DNA from: Novosphingobium sp.
GTDB taxonomy: Bacteria > Pseudomonadota > Alphaproteobacteria > Sphingomonadales > Sphingomonadaceae
Reading direction: 5' to 3'
DNA: 6,065 nt
NCBI GenBank assembly: GCA_020853995.1
Contig: JADYXV010000332.1
Location: 1-6,065, forward strand
Under the pieces are notes generated by a model that saw only the letters and a list, made by a program, of their open reading frames with translations, made no database searches and was not told where the DNA came from. Shown here one piece after another: positions 4,163 through 6,065 of this stretch; positions within the stretch are counted from its first letter, which is position 1; every line of letters begins with the position of its first letter. The translations under genes were made by a program, and so were the position numbers.

Positions 4163-6065
4163 CCGATTTCCTGCTCGAATTGCGCTCAGAGGAAATTCCC
4201 GCGCGGATGCAGGCTGGCGCGCGCGCCGATCTGGAAAAGCTGTTCGTCAAGGAACTCCCCGCTGCCGGATTGAAGGCGGGCGAGGTCACCGTCTGGTCCA
4301 CCCCGCGCCGTCTCGCTCTGATTGCCCGCGATCTGCCATTGGCGACGCAGGCCATATCAGAAGAAGTCAAAGGCCCGCGCACATCAGCGCCAGAACAGGC
4401 ACTTGAAGGCTTCCTGCGCAAAACCGGCCTGACCAAGGACCACCTTGTTGAACGCGACGGCGTGTGGTTTGCCGTGATTGAAAAACCGGGCCGCGCCACC
4501 AAGGACGTGCTTGCCCAAGCCATCCCCACCATCATCCGCGCGTTCCCCTGGCCCAAAAGCCAGCGCTGGGGCGCAGCTTCCATTTCCACCGAAAGCATCC
4601 GCTGGGTCCGCCCGCTATCAGGCATCGTCGCCATCCTCGGCGAAGACCTGATCGAATGCGAAGTGGGCGGCGTGACGTCAGGCTATGCCACTCGCGGCCA
4701 CCGCTTCCACCACGATGGCGAAATCACCATCGGCGGCGCGAATGACTACGCTGAAAAGCTGCGCGCCTGCCATGTGATCGTTGACCACGCCGAACGCGAA
4801 GCGATGATCCGCGACAAGGCCAAGGCTGCTGCGGAAGCTGCCGGCCTGGTGCTGGTGGAAGACGAAGGCCTCGTCATCGAAAACGCGGGCCTTACCGAAT
4901 GGCCGGTGCCTTTGCTTGGCCGCTTTGACGAAGCGTTTCTTGAGGTTCCACCCGAAGTTATCCAACTTACAGCGCGCGTAAATCAGAAGTATTTTGTCTG
5001 TAAATTCCCCTCCCGCCTGCGGGAGGGTCTAGGGGAGGGCCTGTTATCTGCGCCCAACCCGACAAACCCTCCCCCGACCCCTCCCGCAAGCGGGAAGGGG
5101 GAATTGGCCAACGCCTTCGTCTGCACCGCCAATATCGAAGCCACTGACGGCGGCGCGGCCATCATCGACGGCAACCGTAAAGTCCTCGCCGCGCGCCTGT
5201 CGGACGCCCGCTTCTTCTGGGAACAGGACAAAAAGAAGCCGCTTTCCGAACACGCCGAAAAGCTGTCACGCATCACCTTCCACGAAAAGCTGGTCACGCT
5301 CGCCGACAAGGTGGAACGCGTCGCCAAACTGGCCCGCTGGCTGGTAGAAGAAGGCATCATAAAGCCCTTTCCCCTTCAGGGGAGAGGGTTGGGTGAGTGG
5401 GCGGCAAACGCTGCGCCCGCAGTCCCCCACACCCCGGCCCGCTCCCCGGCAGGGGAGAGGGAGATTTTGGCCAATCAAGCCGAACTCGCCGCGCGCCTGT
5501 GCAAGGCCGATCTCGTCACTGAAATGGTCGGCGAATTCCCCGAACTCCAGGGCCTGATGGGCGGCTACTACGCCCGCGCCGAAGGCCTACCCGACGCCTT
5601 AGCCGACGCCATCCGCGATCACTACAAACCGGTAGGGCAGGGCGATGACGTGCCAACTGCGCCGGTAACGGTGGCTGTGGCGCTGGCGGATAAGCTGGAT
5701 ACTTTGGTTGGGTTCTTCCTGATTGATCAACGGCCGACCGGTTCGCGCGATCCTTTTGCGCTTCGCCGGGCCGCGCTGGGTGCTCTCGAATTGCTGGGTC
5801 GTAACGCCTTACGGGTTTCATTGTGGGAGGCCATCTCCAAGGCGCTCGCCGGCTTTACGAAGCAGCTCGTTTCAGAAGAAATGGCTGAAACAGCCTACGC
5901 CGAATACCAAAATAATCAGAAAGCAGTTTTCACGACACTTCCCGACTTCTTCGCCGACCGCCTAAAAGTCCAGCAACGCGAAGCAGGCGTTCGTCACGAT
6001 CTGATCGATGCCGTGTTCGCGCTCGGCGGTGAGGACGATCTCGTCCGCTTGCTCGCGCGCGTCCA
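4159..6065 (+). CDS. glyS: Glycyl-tRNA synthetase beta subunit with two in-frame palindromic insertions (3' end beyond window)
   Basis: Beta subunit of the alpha2/beta2 glycyl-tRNA synthetase; it contributes tRNA binding and anticodon recognition. The frame is open for 635 codons to the right edge. GTG at 4159-4161 overlaps the glyQ TGA; the N-terminus VTDFLLELRSEEIPARMQ is diagnostic. Conserved blocks follow: STPRRLAL, RGH at about 180, PPEVIQLTARVNQKYFVC (to 281), ANAFVCTANIEATDGG (from 317), LAARLSDARFFWEQD, FHEKL (374-378), KADLVTEMVGEFPELQG (449-465), RPTGSRDPFALRRAALG, and FFADRLKVQQREAGVRHDLI. The C-terminal anticodon-binding region is off the edge. Residues about 282-315 and 402-436 do not look like GlyS: they are Pro/Gly/Arg-rich and encoded by REP-like palindromes, making the protein roughly 55-60 residues longer than usual. 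The frame and flanking motifs are intact, so I infer a functional gene, not a pseudogene. Confidence 0.95.
   Translation, partial: MTDFLLELRSEEIPARMQAGARADLEKLFVKELPAAGLKAGEVTVWSTPRRLALIARDLPLATQAISEEVKGPRTSAPEQALEGFLRKTGLTKDHLVERDGVWFAVIEKPGRATKDVLAQAIPTIIRAFPWPKSQRWGAASISTESIRWVRPLSGIVAILGEDLIECEVGGVTSGYATRGHRFHHDGEITIGGANDYAEKLRACHVIVDHAEREAMIRDKAKAAAEAAGLVLVEDEGLVIENAGLTEWPVPLLGRFDEAFLEVPPEVIQLTARVNQKYFVCKFPSRLREGLGEGLLSAPNPTNPPPTPPASGKGELANAFVCTANIEATDGGAAIIDGNRKVLAARLSDARFFWEQDKKKPLSEHAEKLSRITFHEKLVTLADKVERVAKLARWLVEEGIIKPFPLQGRGLGEWAANAAPAVPHTPARSPAGEREILANQAELAARLCKADLVTEMVGEFPELQGLMGGYYARAEGLPDALADAIRDHYKPVGQGDDVPTAPVTVAVALADKLDTLVGFFLIDQRPTGSRDPFALRRAALGALELLGRNALRVSLWEAISKALAGFTKQLVSEEMAETAYAEYQNNQKAVFTTLPDFFADRLKVQQREAGVRHDLIDAVFALGGEDDLVRLLARV
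5003..5105 (+). repeat. In-frame palindromic element 1 inside glyS
   Basis: Two imperfect inverted arms, about 5003-5039 and 5067-5105, flank a 27-base spacer. Each arm is a hairpin: a perfect 9-bp stem CCCTCCCGC / GCGGGAGGG with 2-base loop (5008-5027), and CCCCTCCCGC / GCGGGAAGGGG with AA loop and a one-base bulge (5078-5100). It encodes glyS residues about 282-315, rich in Pro, Gly and Arg, between KYFVC and LANAFVC, where GlyS proteins normally have only a few residues. There are no stop codons and the reading frame is preserved. The strand given is that of the host gene. Confidence 0.85.
5361..5467 (+). repeat. In-frame palindromic element 2 inside glyS
   Basis: Same architecture as element 1: inverted arms of about 41-44 bases (5361-5401 and 5424-5467) around a 22-base spacer. 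Left hairpin CCCTTTCCCC / GGGGAGAGGG with loop TTCA (5365-5388, one T-G wobble). Right hairpin CCCGCTCCCC / GGGGAGAGGG with loop GGCA (5438-5461, one mismatch). It encodes residues about 402-436, starting KPFPLQGRGLGE, between the FHEKL...WLVEEG helix region and the KADLVTEMV region of GlyS. The frame is again preserved without stops. The strand given is that of the host gene. Confidence 0.85.

Noticed and set aside
5002..5467. Intein or intron explanation for the glyS insertions
   Set aside because: At about 34-35 codons they are far too short for an intein and have no splice-block residues; the open frame and simple double-hairpin layout do not resemble a group I or II intron.
5003..5467. 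CRISPR array
   Set aside because: There are only two diverged palindromic units separated by coding sequence, with no regular repeat-spacer periodicity.
4983..5478. Minus-strand open frames across the glyS inserts
   Set aside because: They overlap confident glyS coding sequence; their Pro/Gly-rich stretches are the palindromes read on the other strand.
4159..6065. glyS as a pseudogene because of the insertions
   Set aside because: Both inserts preserve frame and lack stops, and the conserved blocks before, between and after them are intact; the missing 3' end is only the window edge.

Overview
The window looks like chromosomal housekeeping DNA from an alphaproteobacterium, most likely a sphingomonad (Novosphingobium-like). 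This rests on high GC, a two-domain L25, a separate-subunit (alpha/beta) glycyl-tRNA synthetase, and the style of Pth and GlyS sequence; it is inference from recognition, not a database result.

Layout. The left part is read on the minus strand. From right to left it holds two tandem TraB/GumN-family genes (3131-2229 and 2232-1342, joined by a 4-base GTGA stop/start overlap), then rplY for ribosomal protein L25 (1208-612) with an intrinsic terminator (571-537), then a paired-hairpin repetitive element (412-501), then the 5' part of pth for peptidyl-tRNA hydrolase (319 to beyond base 1). The right part is read on the plus strand: glyQ (3257-4162) and glyS (4159 to beyond 6065), the alpha and beta subunits of glycyl-tRNA synthetase, again joined by a GTGA overlap. 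The two blocks diverge from the interval 3132-3256, which must carry promoters in both directions, though I could not pick convincing hexamers.

The most unusual observation is inside glyS. The reading frame is open from its start to the window edge, but conserved GlyS sequence is interrupted twice by about 34-35 codons of Pro/Gly/Arg-rich sequence (about 5002-5105 and 5361-5467). At DNA level each is a REP-like double hairpin with long imperfect inverted repeats. The two segments are diverged relatives: same orientation, same reading phase, similar translated peptides, a common 8-mer CTGCGCCC, and the same 8-mer TTGGCCAA exactly 56 bases further on. They look like protein-coding palindromic elements, analogous to those known from Rickettsia, in an essential aminoacyl-tRNA synthetase gene. 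A third paired-hairpin element of a different sequence family lies between rplY and pth.

Functionally, pth, rplY and glyQS all serve translation. The TraB/GumN pair is a probable envelope-exported protein pair of uncertain role with no evident link to the others.
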